Positions 26,243 through 34,871 of a stretch of DNA of 64,000 nucleotides are shown here, piece after piece. Location: NCBI GenBank assembly GCA_964606665.1, contig CAZSHS010000001.1, forward strand, positions 62,001 to 126,000, in the 5' to 3' direction. Each line of letters begins with the position of its first letter. Position 1 is the stretch's first letter. The DNA is from Aved-18 sp964606665. Lineage in GTDB: Bacteria > Cyanobacteriota > Vampirovibrionia > Obscuribacterales > Obscuribacteraceae. Made by a program: the position numbers and the translations under genes. Under the pieces are notes generated by a model. The model was given only the letters and a program-made list of their open reading frames with translations. It had not been told where the DNA came from and ran no database searches.

Positions 26243-26280
26243 TAGTCAGAATATTTCGTATAACCTATAATATTGTTTAT
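26243..26280 (+). promoter_or_regulatory. RND operon promoter with candidate MarR operator
   Basis: TAGTCA (26243-26248), 17-nt spacer, TATAAT (26266-26271). A 21-bp imperfect palindrome centred on 26270 (26260-26280, 8 of 10 arm positions paired) covers the -10 and the predicted start site. The ATG at 26285 would follow a leader of only about 7 nt, matching the absence of a Shine-Dalgarno. Confidence 0.55.
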
Positions 26281-26284
26281 AACC

Positions 26285-29200
26285 ATGTGGATCGTTGAAC
26301 TAGCGCTGCGCAGACCATACACCTTTGTGGTGATGTCTATATTGATCGCCTTTCTGGGCGTCTTCAGTTTTTTTCGCATGCCTACAGACATTTTTCCAAA
26401 CATAAATGTCCCAGTCGTGACCGTCGTCTGGTCTTATAACGGCTTGCCTGCCGAAGACATGGAGAACAGACTCACCACCATTTGTGAGCGTGCTATTACA
26501 ACTACAACGGGTGATATCGAGCATATCGAGTCAAATTCGATAGACGGAATTTCGGTAATCAAAATATTCTTGCATCAAGGCGCTGACGTCGGCAAAGCTG
26601 TTTCGACCATTTCTGCTATTTGCAATACTATGCTCAAAATTGCTCCTCCTGGAATCACTCCGCCACTCATAACTGCGTTTAGTGCATCTGATGTACCAGT
26701 TTTGCAGCTAGGTGTGGGTGGTAAAAAATTCTCCGAATCTGAGTTATTCGATTTTGGTCTAAACTTCATTAGAACGGGACTGTCGGGTACGCCTGGGGCG
26801 CAAATCCCACTGCCCTTTGGTGGCAAAATGCGCCAAGTCATAGTCGATCTCGATCCACAGCAATTGCAGGCAAAGGGCTTGTCGCCTGCCGATGTTGCTA
26901 ATGCAGTCACTTCGCAAAATGTCATTATTCCAAGTGGTTCAGCCAAAATTGGTGGCATGGAATATGCTGTTCAGTTAAATTCCAGCCCCAAATCAATTGA
27001 AGCTTTTAATGATTTGCCTGTAAAGCAATCGGGCAGTTCGACTGTTTATCTAAAAGACGTGGCGCATGTGCACGATGGATTCGCCGTTCAAACTAACATA
27101 GTGCATCAAAATGGTGTGCGCTCTACACTTATAAATATTTTGAAAACTGGTGGCGCCTCAACCATAGACGTCGTTAAGAAAGTGCGCGAAGCACTGCCGC
27201 GTGTGTTGTCCACTCTTCCGCCTGAGCTTGAAGTTACTTTGATGTCTGACCAGAGTGTATTTGTCAAATCGGCAGTGGATGGCGTTATAAAAGAAGCGGC
27301 TGTGGCTGCTGGTCTTACTGCTCTCTTGATTTTACTTTTACTTGCAAGCTGGCGCAGTACAATCATTGTCGCTATTTCCATTCCACTTTCTATTTTGGCT
27401 TCAATATCCTGTCTTGGCGCTCTTGGCGAGACTTTGAATACTATGACTTTGGGTGGATTGGCACTAGCAGTAGGTATGCTTGTGGACGATGCCACTGTAG
27501 AAGTGGAAAATATTCACCGCAATTTGGATATGGGCAAGCCGCTTACCACGGCAATTTTGGATGGCGCACAACAAATTGCAGCACCGGCATTTGTGTCGAC
27601 ACTTTCTATATGTATAGTCTTTGTACCAGTATTATTCTTAACCGAGCCTGCGCGTTCGCTCTTTGTGCCACTGGCTATGGCTGTAGTTTTTGCCATGATG
27701 TTCTCTTATTTGCTTTCGCGCACGCTCGTTCCAGTCATGTCTAAAGCGCTTCTTGGCGCTCAAGTGAAAAATCATGCTAATCCTAAACGCTCATGGATAA
27801 CGCCTATATATGAAGGCGTCGATTATGAATTCGAGCGCTTGCGCATGCAATTTAAAAGCATTTTGCGCTTTATGCTCACGCATACAAAAACAACAGTGTG
27901 TTGTTTTCTGCTTTTATTCAGTGGATTGTTTTGTCTCTTTCCCTTCATCGGACAGGACTTCTTTCCAGGCGTTGATGCTGGAGCCATTCGAATCCACGTT
28001 CGTACACCTACAGGCACAAGAATCGAGCAGACCGAACTTGTTTTTCAGCGAATCGCTGACGAAATAAAACAAGTAATTAAGCCACAAGACTTAGAATCAA
28101 TAATCGACAATATTGGACTTCCCACTACTGGGATTAACCTGGCATACGGCGACAATATAACTATTTCGAATTTTGACGGTGAGATTTTGATCTCGCTTAA
28201 AAAAGAGCATGAAGGCTCGACTTTCGATTATCAAAAGAAAATTCGTCGCATGCTTGCAGATAAATTTCCTGAATGCACAATCTTTTTCCAACCTGCGGAT
28301 ATCGTCAGCCAAATACTCAATGCAAGCCTTCCTGCTCCAATTGATGTGCAGGTTACAGGTCGCGACAAAGCTAAAAATTATCAATTAGCACTTGAATTAA
28401 AAGAGCGAATCAAACATGTTCGCGGTGCTGTAGATGTCACTTTGCACCAGGTTATGGACGCGCCTCAAATCAAGTTTGACATTGATCGAACTAAGGCAAA
28501 TCAATTCGGTTTGACTCAACGCGATATTGCTCAATCTGTTCTTATAAGCTTGAGTTCGAGCTTTCAGACCGCTCCTTCGTACTGGGTCAATCCCAAAAAT
28601 GGTGTCAACTATCTTGTTGCTATTTCGACCCCTACGCATAAGATGACCAACATAGACGACATCATGAGTACCACTATTAATTCGCCCACAGGCAAGCCGC
28701 AAATGCTTTTCAATATGGCGTCAGTCTCGCGCGGAACCACTGCCGCTGTGATTTCGCACCAACGTATTCAGCCTGTGTTTGATGTGTTTGTAAATGTTCA
28801 GGATCGCGACCTTGGTGGTGTCATGGCTGATATCAACAAAATATTGGAGGAAATGAAACCACAATTACCGCGCGGTTCGTTTTTCAATATAAAAGGTCAA
28901 GCTCAAAGCATGAACGCTGCCTTTCTTGGGCTGGCTAGTGGACTTTTGTTTGCTGTGTTTTTGGTTTATTTATTGCTAGTCGTCAATTTTCATTCCTGGT
29001 TGGACCCGTTCATTATTTTGACCGCAATTCCAGGAGCTTTTGCTGGAATTATTCTGGCGCTGTTTTGCACCCAGACTACCTTTAGCGTGCCTGCTTTGAT
29101 GGGCGCCATAATGAGTGTTGGCGTAGCTTCGGCAAACAGTATCTTGTTAATTTCATTTGCAAACGAAGCTTTGCACGATGGTGCCACTCCCACTCAAGCG

Positions 29201-29461
29201 GCATTGGATGCTGCATTTACTCGTTTCAGACCAGTGCTTATGACAGCATCTGCCATGATCATCGGTATGCTTCCAATGGCTCTGGGACTGGGCGAAGGCG
29301 GGTCGCAGAACGCACCGCTTGGACGAGCTGTAATAGGTGGTCTGATGATGGCGACTTTTGCTACGCTATTATTTGTGCCGTGCGCATTTGCTTTGATACA
29401 CAATACTCTTCAAAAAATTCACGAACGCAAGACAAGAGAGGTAACTTACACACATGCCTGA
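26285..29461 (+). CDS. RND efflux permease (HAE1/AcrB-type)
   Basis: 1058 residues with the 12-helix, two-large-loop layout of RND proton antiporters. MWIVELALRRPYTFVVMSILIAFLG is a typical start (shown by position 1-25; key run WIVELALRRPYTF). Helix 4 carries GGLALAVGMLVDDATVEVENI with the proton-relay Asp pair. A second DPFIILTAIPGAFAG / GVASANSILLISFANE half-repeat is present near the C-terminus. Hydrophobic-drug class rather than metal class, judged by the relay Asp pair. ATG 26285 is preferred to the TTG at 26273. Overlaps the adaptor gene by 8 nt. No TolC-type gene is nearby. Confidence 0.93.
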   Translation: MWIVELALRRPYTFVVMSILIAFLGVFSFFRMPTDIFPNINVPVVTVVWSYNGLPAEDMENRLTTICERAITTTTGDIEHIESNSIDGISVIKIFLHQGADVGKAVSTISAICNTMLKIAPPGITPPLITAFSASDVPVLQLGVGGKKFSESELFDFGLNFIRTGLSGTPGAQIPLPFGGKMRQVIVDLDPQQLQAKGLSPADVANAVTSQNVIIPSGSAKIGGMEYAVQLNSSPKSIEAFNDLPVKQSGSSTVYLKDVAHVHDGFAVQTNIVHQNGVRSTLINILKTGGASTIDVVKKVREALPRVLSTLPPELEVTLMSDQSVFVKSAVDGVIKEAAVAAGLTALLILLLLASWRSTIIVAISIPLSILASISCLGALGETLNTMTLGGLALAVGMLVDDATVEVENIHRNLDMGKPLTTAILDGAQQIAAPAFVSTLSICIVFVPVLFLTEPARSLFVPLAMAVVFAMMFSYLLSRTLVPVMSKALLGAQVKNHANPKRSWITPIYEGVDYEFERLRMQFKSILRFMLTHTKTTVCCFLLLFSGLFCLFPFIGQDFFPGVDAGAIRIHVRTPTGTRIEQTELVFQRIADEIKQVIKPQDLESIIDNIGLPTTGINLAYGDNITISNFDGEILISLKKEHEGSTFDYQKKIRRMLADKFPECTIFFQPADIVSQILNASLPAPIDVQVTGRDKAKNYQLALELKERIKHVRGAVDVTLHQVMDAPQIKFDIDRTKANQFGLTQRDIAQSVLISLSSSFQTAPSYWVNPKNGVNYLVAISTPTHKMTNIDDIMSTTINSPTGKPQMLFNMASVSRGTTAAVISHQRIQPVFDVFVNVQDRDLGGVMADINKILEEMKPQLPRGSFFNIKGQAQSMNAAFLGLASGLLFAVFLVYLLLVVNFHSWLDPFIILTAIPGAFAGIILALFCTQTTFSVPALMGAIMSVGVASANSILLISFANEALHDGATPTQAALDAAFTRFRPVLMTASAMIIGMLPMALGLGEGGSQNAPLGRAVIGGLMMATFATLLFVPCAFALIHNTLQKIHERKTREVTYTHA

Positions 29462-30848
29462 GGTACAAAAGGTACAAATGGATAAGTTATCCCCGGATAA
29501 AGAATCAACTGGCAATTTGAAAAAGCCACCAATGGCGTTTTATATCATGCTAGTAATTCTGGCTGCAGGAGCCACGTTGCTTTTGTCGTTGGGTATTTTG
29601 CCTCGCATTTCGAATAATAAAATGCTCGATGCAGAGGCAAAGCGTATTGCTCAAACTGTTCCTAAATTACCTGCTGTAAAAGTGACTAAAGCACCACCTG
29701 TGCAAGAACTCACTCTTCCAGCCAATATCGAGCCTATTCAAGAAATACCGATTTATGCTCGCACAGACGGATTTCTCAAAAAAAGATATGTCAATATTGG
29801 CGACAAAGTAAAAGCAAATCAGATTTTGCTCGAAGTGGAAACGCCCGAAGTGATGCAGCAATTGAAAGAAGCTCAAGCAGAGCAGAAGCAAGCTTTCTCT
29901 CAACTTAAATCTGCACAGGCAGAGTTGGCTCAATCTAAAGCGACTCTTGCTACGCAAAAAGCAAATGTCAAAAAAGCGCAAGCAGACTTGGCATTAGCTG
30001 AAAGTCAAGTCAAACGATATGATGACCTTGCCAAGGAAGGCGCCATAAGCCTCGAACAACGAGACATGAAACAGCGTGACGTCGATGCGTGCAAAGCATT
30101 AATCGAACAAGCAAACGCCAATGTAAGCGCCGCAAGAGCACAGATGGAAGCTTACGACGAGCGCATAACTGCAGCTCGTGCCTCGGTGGAATCGGCCAAA
30201 GCAAAAGAAGAACGTTTCAAGTCACTTGCATCCTTTCAGATTATAAAAGCTCCGTGCGAAGGTGTTATCACCGCATGTAATGTCGACGACGGGGCTCTTG
30301 TGACCTCGGGCAGCAGTACTAATGCCAACGTGCTTATTCAAATGGCTCGCATAAGCACTCTTCGCGTTTACACTTATGTCCCGCAAAGTTTTTATCGTTA
30401 CATTCACTCAGGTATGCCCACGCAAATCACGGTATCCGAGTTGCCTGGGCAAATTTTCTCAGGCACTGTCACCCACGTATCTGGTGGGCTAAATCAAGAA
30501 ACTCGTACATTGACCGCCGAGGTTATCATTCCAAATAAAGATGGCAAACTGATGTCAGGCATGTACGCCCAAGTCAAATTCTCTATCCATAGAGACAATT
30601 CGCCCATTATCATTCCAAGTAGCGCACTTGTGGTCCGTGGGGATGACGTCACGGTTGTCGTAGTAGATGGTGATAAAGCCAGATTCAGCAAAATTACTTT
30701 GGGTCGCGACTATGGCAAAGAGGTCGAAGTCCAAACCGGACTTAATGAGGGTGAAATCATCTTGAAAGACCCACCTGTGGATGTTGGCGAGGGTGACCAG
30801 GTCATAGCCAATGTTGTAACTGAAAAGATTTCAGATAAGAAACAGTAG
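29454..30848 (+). CDS. RND periplasmic adaptor (membrane fusion protein)
   Basis: 464 residues. One N-terminal membrane anchor (~24-48), a lipoyl half-motif DKVKANQILLEVETPEV, a long alpha-helical hairpin rich in Ala/Gln/Lys (~140-250), the second lipoyl half (FQIIKAPCEGVITACNVDDG) and beta-barrel/membrane-proximal domains. Acts between the permease and an outer-membrane channel. ATG 29454 lies within the permease 3' end, so translation is coupled. Confidence 0.92.
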   Translation: MPEVQKVQMDKLSPDKESTGNLKKPPMAFYIMLVILAAGATLLLSLGILPRISNNKMLDAEAKRIAQTVPKLPAVKVTKAPPVQELTLPANIEPIQEIPIYARTDGFLKKRYVNIGDKVKANQILLEVETPEVMQQLKEAQAEQKQAFSQLKSAQAELAQSKATLATQKANVKKAQADLALAESQVKRYDDLAKEGAISLEQRDMKQRDVDACKALIEQANANVSAARAQMEAYDERITAARASVESAKAKEERFKSLASFQIIKAPCEGVITACNVDDGALVTSGSSTNANVLIQMARISTLRVYTYVPQSFYRYIHSGMPTQITVSELPGQIFSGTVTHVSGGLNQETRTLTAEVIIPNKDGKLMSGMYAQVKFSIHRDNSPIIIPSSALVVRGDDVTVVVVDGDKARFSKITLGRDYGKEVEVQTGLNEGEIILKDPPVDVGEGDQVIANVVTEKISDKKQ

Positions 30849-30902
30849 TCATGCGATTAGCCCTATTCCTTGGACGGTAAAATGTCTGTGGAGGCATTAA
30901 TT

Positions 30903-31322
30903 ATGGGCACTCATATTGCAGTTGGTTTGGATGGTTCGGACAGCTCCTGGAAGGCTTTCAGGCAATCGATGGAGCTTGCCTCAGCAAAGAAAGTCATGTT
31001 GCATGTAGTCTCTGTGCAGGAAGATGTACTCACTTCTCCTAGCGCGTCGGAGATGATTGTGGCGCACGAGACTTCCAAGGAGAAGTTGCAGAAGATTCAA
31101 AAGCAGGCTGAAGAGCTTGCGAAGAACGAAGGCGTGAAAGTGCAAAACTCGGTTGTTAAAGGCAATCCAGTGGAAGCCATGGTCAAATATGTAAAACAAA
31201 ATGACATCGGCGTGCTTGTGATGGGCTTCACCGGACACTCAAGTATTCTTGGCGCATTGCTTGGCACTCAGGCTGAAAAGCTTGTTCGTCATGCGCCTTG
31301 CACAGTAATGATTGTGCGCTAG
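30903..31322 (+). CDS. universal stress protein (UspA family)
   Basis: 139 residues, single Usp domain. IAVGLDGSDSSWKAF at the N-terminus and VMGFTGHSSILGALLGT near the C-terminus, the latter matching the ATP-binding G-2X-G-9X-G(S/T) pattern. Start at ATG 30903 because GGAGG (30890-30894) lies 8 nt upstream; the frame is open from 30870. Probably co-transcribed with the DUF1858-DUF2249 gene, which starts 7 nt later. Confidence 0.92.
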   Translation: MGTHIAVGLDGSDSSWKAFRQSMELASAKKVMLHVVSVQEDVLTSPSASEMIVAHETSKEKLQKIQKQAEELAKNEGVKVQNSVVKGNPVEAMVKYVKQNDIGVLVMGFTGHSSILGALLGTQAEKLVRHAPCTVMIVR

Positions 31323-31329
31323 TGTAAAA

Positions 31330-31866
31330 ATGAACGCCAATTCGCGCTTGTCAGAGGCTTTGAATGCGCATCCAGACGTGCTCGAATATATTATTGGCTT
31401 GAATCCGCATGATTTTAATAGGCTGCGTAATCCGCTCTTGCGAAAAGTGATGCCACCGCGGATAACACTAGGTCGTATTGCCAAAATGGTTGGAATGCCT
31501 GCCAAAGAGTTGGTGACTAAGATTCACAAAATTGCTGGCATCAAAGGCAAAGTCGAAGACATTGTTGAAGAAATAGATTTGCCGCAGTCTAGTGTCGAAC
31601 CGCCGGAATGGCTATGGAAAGCCAACTCCGATGACATTAAGTGGGTCGATGTTTTACCGATAGATGAAATTGGCGGCGATCCAATGCCACCAATAAATAT
31701 CGCAGTAAATGGCGCGCGACAAGGCGAAATCGTTGGCATCAAACATAAATGGGAACCACAACCATTGTTTGATATTTGGACCTCGCGCGGATTTGAATTC
31801 TGGACGCATCAAGAAGGTCCCGATGAATGGCACATTTTCGTGTATCGACCTGTGATTTTTAATTGA
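31330..31866 (+). CDS. DUF1858-DUF2249 domain protein
   Basis: 178 residues. The N-terminal ~70 residues (EALNAHPDVLEYIIGLNPHDF, LGRIAKMVGMPAKELV) match DUF1858. The C-terminal ~70 residues (LFDIWTSRGFEFWTHQ, EGPDEWHIFVYR) match DUF2249. Such fusions are commonly found with anaerobic, nitrosative or redox-stress genes; biochemical role unknown. The Cys often present in DUF1858 is missing here. Starts 7 nt after the Usp stop with no clear ribosome site, so coupling is likely. Confidence 0.8.
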   Translation: MNANSRLSEALNAHPDVLEYIIGLNPHDFNRLRNPLLRKVMPPRITLGRIAKMVGMPAKELVTKIHKIAGIKGKVEDIVEEIDLPQSSVEPPEWLWKANSDDIKWVDVLPIDEIGGDPMPPINIAVNGARQGEIVGIKHKWEPQPLFDIWTSRGFEFWTHQEGPDEWHIFVYRPVIFN

Positions 31867-31911
31867 AACTAGTTGACTGAATTGGTAGGTGTTTAATTGA
31901 TGGGGGCCAAC

Positions 31912-31940
31912 CATAAGCAAAACATCCCATAATGCTTATG
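31912..31940. repeat. inverted repeat between convergent genes
   Basis: CATAAGCA (31912-31919) and TGCTTATG (31933-31940) are perfect arms around a 13-nt loop, midway between the convergent stops at 31866 and 31950. No T-run follows on either strand, so terminator function is uncertain. Confidence 0.4.
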
Positions 31941-31949
31941 CTCAGCCCT

Positions 31950-32591
31950 TCACTTTCCAATCAACCAATTGAACAAATTTCCTTTTGGCAAACAATAGCA
32001 TCCAAGCTGTTCTTCGGTGAGTTCTTTCACGCGAGGATCGAGAAAGTGTGCAAGAAATTTTGGATCTGTTTCGCATGTAATAAAGCACTGTTTGGCAATT
32101 TCATCTTCAGCTGATTTGCCAGTTAATCCAGAGTTTTTTACTTTTACACCGATCGCGCGTCCAAGCGAGTTGTTGTACAAGTCTTTTTTGCGATCGAGCA
32201 AATCGTCTGCTTGAACCGTGTTCCAATCGAATGTGAACTCGGCGAATTCGTTTGCGCAAAACAATTTGTTTGCAAGCCAATCGCCCAATTCGTATGCTGC
32301 AAGTGCCGAGCCATACATATGCTGAAAGCCGTTCACTTTCTGTCGCCAGACGACAATTCCGCTTGGTGTTAATGTGAATGTAGGACTGCCAAACGAGATG
32401 GGCACTGGCGCGTCTTTATATTTGGGATAAGAGATCGAAAAGGGAATTAAGTCGCTGCGCCCGTAATATTGGTGCATTGCGAGGCTAACGCGCCAGACGA
32501 CACAGAAAACGTAGATGCCAATAATCATGGGCGTCACAAAGATAGCGCCGACGATGGCTATTGTTAACTGGCGTTTCTTGGAGCGAGGCAT
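31950..32591 (-). CDS. membrane-anchored hypothetical protein
   Basis: 213 residues. Short basic N-terminus (MPRSKKRQ), one membrane segment (~9-33), and an extracytoplasmic domain of ~175 residues. It contains a conserved-looking DLLDRKKDLYNNSLGRAIG stretch followed by a pair of Cys near the end (EQLGCYCLP). I do not recognise the family. It is divergent from the 32653 membrane protein with a 61-nt gap. Confidence 0.65.
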   Translation of the reverse strand: MPRSKKRQLTIAIVGAIFVTPMIIGIYVFCVVWRVSLAMHQYYGRSDLIPFSISYPKYKDAPVPISFGSPTFTLTPSGIVVWRQKVNGFQHMYGSALAAYELGDWLANKLFCANEFAEFTFDWNTVQADDLLDRKKDLYNNSLGRAIGVKVKNSGLTGKSAEDEIAKQCFITCETDPKFLAHFLDPRVKELTEEQLGCYCLPKGNLFNWLIGK

Positions 32592-32640
32592 GAGCCAAGT
32601 ATACAGCCCGGTTTAATTAGGCAGAAGTCTGCGGGATCTC

Positions 32641-32652
32641 TATAATGGAAAT
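32641..32652 (+). promoter_or_regulatory. predicted leaderless -10 box
   Basis: Perfect TATAAT (32641-32646) then exactly 6 nt and ATG 32653. The -35 region is weak. Confidence 0.55.
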
Positions 32653-33312
32653 ATGCATAGCTTGAGTCACCTGAAGGATTCGGTAGATTTTGCCAAGATT
32701 AATTGGTTGAATTTGTTCAAGTCTTTTTTGGTTGTGGCTGCATTTTTCACCTTTTCATGGGTGCGTGGCTCGATTTGTTTTTCGGATATGCGTATGTATC
32801 AGGCTCAAATATTGATGGACTGCCTGACGCCTCTTCTAGCAATAGGTTTTCTATTTCTGGGCAAACGTGTGCCTTATTCCATCGGGCTCATTATTTCGGC
32901 GCCGTTCTGGCTTTTTTCATTTTTCACGCCAATCTGCGTTGCAGGTGCCGCGCTATTTTCGTTCAATAAGCTTACGCGAGCTGTGGGAATCGGATTCTTT
33001 GCGTTACTTGCGTTGGTCGGTGGAGTTTTTGTTTATAGTCATTTCAATTACGGTCCAATTATTGAGTTGACTCAGCAAGAGAAGGTTGGCCCAAATACAG
33101 TTTCGATGTACAAATGCAATTTTATGAGCAAAGAGTATGTAACTCACGATATTGCTCTTGAAACGCCCATCATTCCTGGGTTAATGTTCTCGAACGGTGT
33201 GGACGATTTTGAAGAAATCGATTCGACTCCATTTGAAGTCATCGATGCGAACCATATACGGTATCACTCAGAAGGTCAGGCTAAGACGATTGAGTTGGAG
33301 TCGAATAAGTAA
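32653..33312 (+). CDS. polytopic membrane protein, unrecognised
   Basis: 219 residues. Four likely membrane segments between residues ~23 and 133, then a soluble ~85-residue C-terminal domain (QEKVGPNTVSMYKCNF onwards) that is probably outside. No known motif. The start fits the leaderless promoter. The stop lies 1 nt from the convergent antitoxin gene. Confidence 0.7.
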   Translation: MHSLSHLKDSVDFAKINWLNLFKSFLVVAAFFTFSWVRGSICFSDMRMYQAQILMDCLTPLLAIGFLFLGKRVPYSIGLIISAPFWLFSFFTPICVAGAALFSFNKLTRAVGIGFFALLALVGGVFVYSHFNYGPIIELTQQEKVGPNTVSMYKCNFMSKEYVTHDIALETPIIPGLMFSNGVDDFEEIDSTPFEVIDANHIRYHSEGQAKTIELESNK

Positions 33313-33313
33313 T

Positions 33314-33730
33314 TTAACGATTCTTCAATTTTTTCTTTGCAGTCTTCAAAGTTTCGATTGCTTCTTCTATAAGTTGCTCTGCATCAAGCTCTTCTGAAAC
33401 CTTGCCGGTTAGACCGCTAGGAGAGTCATAGGACTTTAATTGCTTAGATTTTTTTGCATTCTCTTTTGTGAATAAGGCTGGTTGGTTTTCCAAATAAGAC
33501 CAAATAACATTTCTACAGAAAACGCCTATCGGCACGTGATTTATTTCAGAGGAGTTAAGTAAAGCTTCAATGAGTTTCTCGTCTGCGCGAAATTGTATCA
33601 GTCCTCGCTTAATAATTTTTTTGCGTGCTTCAATAGCTTCTTTTTGCATGATTTCTTTGGCTCGGGCAGACATTCCTCGCTGCACGGGAGCTATCTGGTC
33701 CGCGTAATCACTATCTCTTTTTTTTGCCAT
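33314..33730 (-). CDS. BrnA-like antitoxin of a toxin-antitoxin pair
   Basis: 138 residues. The central part (GLIQFRADEKLIEALLNSSE, then VPIGVFCRNVIWSYLEN) has a beta-strand followed by two helices, like a ribbon-helix-helix DNA-binding fold. The N-terminus is basic; the C-terminus is a charged helix. Encoded downstream of, and overlapping by 20 nt, the toxin-like gene, the order seen in BrnT/BrnA modules. Assignment is from context and fold pattern. Confidence 0.6.
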   Translation of the reverse strand: MAKKRDSDYADQIAPVQRGMSARAKEIMQKEAIEARKKIIKRGLIQFRADEKLIEALLNSSEINHVPIGVFCRNVIWSYLENQPALFTKENAKKSKQLKSYDSPSGLTGKVSEELDAEQLIEEAIETLKTAKKKLKNR

Positions 33731-33989
33731 CTTTCATGTCCTCGAAATAGCTTTTGTATGGATTGCGAGCTTTATCTGCGTGAAATATGATCATTTCATT
33801 TTCTTCAAAGTTGAACTCTACTCCTATTTCAATGAGAGAAACCATTTCAGGTGTAAAGCCGACAAGCATGTATTTTTCATAATTAAAGCCACCCAACAAA
33901 TCGAATTCCAAATAATCGTCACGTTGGATAAAATCAGTTATCACTTTTCTAGAAATCCCGTGCTTCAAAGCAGAGGGTAATATTTTCAT
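33711..33989 (-). CDS. BrnT/DUF4258-like toxin
   Basis: 92 residues. KILPSALKHGISRKVITDFI at the N-terminus and IIFHADKARNPYKSYF at the C-terminus match the 'ALKHGIS ... iiHA.kAR' pattern of small BrnT-like/DUF4258 toxins, a RelE-type ribonuclease fold. GAGGG sits 7 nt before ATG. The promoter in front carries a perfect palindrome, as expected for an autoregulated module. Confidence 0.65.
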   Translation of the reverse strand: MKILPSALKHGISRKVITDFIQRDDYLEFDLLGGFNYEKYMLVGFTPEMVSLIEIGVEFNFEENEMIIFHADKARNPYKSYFEDMKDGKKKR

Positions 33990-34002
33990 GGATATACCCT
34001 CG

Positions 34003-34049
34003 GTAGTACGTTGTACTACTAATATAGTCGCAATAAATCAAAAAGTAAA
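34003..34049 (-). promoter_or_regulatory. toxin-antitoxin promoter with palindromic operator
   Basis: On the minus strand: -35 TTTACT (34049-34044), 17-nt spacer, -10 TATATT (34026-34021). Over the predicted start site lies GTAGTAC-GTT-GTACTAC (34003-34019), perfect 7-bp arms with a 3-nt spacer. Confidence 0.65.
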
Positions 34050-34059
34050 CAGTCGTTTT

Positions 34060-34869
34060 TTACTTCTTGTCGCGAGGGAAAGCCTTCTCGTAGGCTGTTC
34101 CGAAGCCCACTAGACTGATTTTGGTTTTGACGTTGCCTAAGCGTTTATATTTTTTCTTCTCGGACCAATTAGTTACGTAGTCCCAAAGGTTTTGCCAGTC
34201 ACTATAATTATTCGGAGCGTAATAATCATCTTCTGTAAGTTCGATATAGCCAAGCAAAAAAACTTTCTTCAGGTAAGGAAGAAATTCCTGGGCCGAATAC
34301 CAGGCGTGTGGATGGTTTTCAGTGTTTTTGCTTTCTTTTCCAATGAAGTCTTTTTTCTCAAAAACTACTTGAGTTGGCAATTCAGCTTTTTTGTATTTCA
34401 GAGGAATAATTAGATTCAGCATCTGATCGTCATCTCGACCAAGTACTAAAGCCGCTCCCCAGGTTTTATCCGGAAACTTGAGTGCGACGCAGTCTCCACA
34501 ATCGAATATAGCTTCTTCAACAATTGGTTGTCTTTTGCGAGGGCGCGTTTTTGGTTTGCATAGTTTGTTCAGCACTTTGACGAACTCTTTTCGCAAGTCA
34601 TCTTCTAGCTCTGCTTTTGGTAATAGTTTTCGGATTTCTGCTTCGACCTTGGATGTGTCTAGGCATAATTCTCTCAAGCCTTCCATCAATCCAAGTCGTG
34701 CAAAGACGCCATTGTCCAGATCGTCTAATTCGCTTTTCCATTCTTTGCGAACTAATTTTTCGATTTTACTTGGCTCCATGCCTTCATCGTGCAGTTTGAA
34801 AAATCTACCTGCAATGTCGGCTGCGATATCATCGTCGTAAACTGATTTGAAAGGATCGAAGGTTCCCAT
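34060..34869 (-). CDS. hypothetical protein with Imm26-like domain
   Basis: 269 residues, no signal peptide. The N-terminal ~115 residues are charged helices. From ~120 a beta-rich region (GDCVALKFPDKTWGAALVLG, then ...NLIIPLKY) resembles the Imm26 immunity-protein fold, seen in polymorphic-toxin loci. The match is by pattern only. It starts 2 nt after the radical SAM gene's stop, so it is likely co-transcribed with it. Confidence 0.5.
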   Translation of the reverse strand: MGTFDPFKSVYDDDIAADIAGRFFKLHDEGMEPSKIEKLVRKEWKSELDDLDNGVFARLGLMEGLRELCLDTSKVEAEIRKLLPKAELEDDLRKEFVKVLNKLCKPKTRPRKRQPIVEEAIFDCGDCVALKFPDKTWGAALVLGRDDDQMLNLIIPLKYKKAELPTQVVFEKKDFIGKESKNTENHPHAWYSAQEFLPYLKKVFLLGYIELTEDDYYAPNNYSDWQNLWDYVTNWSEKKKYKRLGNVKTKISLVGFGTAYEKAFPRDKK

Positions 34870-34871
34870 AG

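Noticed and set aside
33780..33980. Plus-strand frame inside the toxin gene
   Set aside because: Antisense to the BrnT-like gene; the minus frame has family motifs and a good ribosome site.
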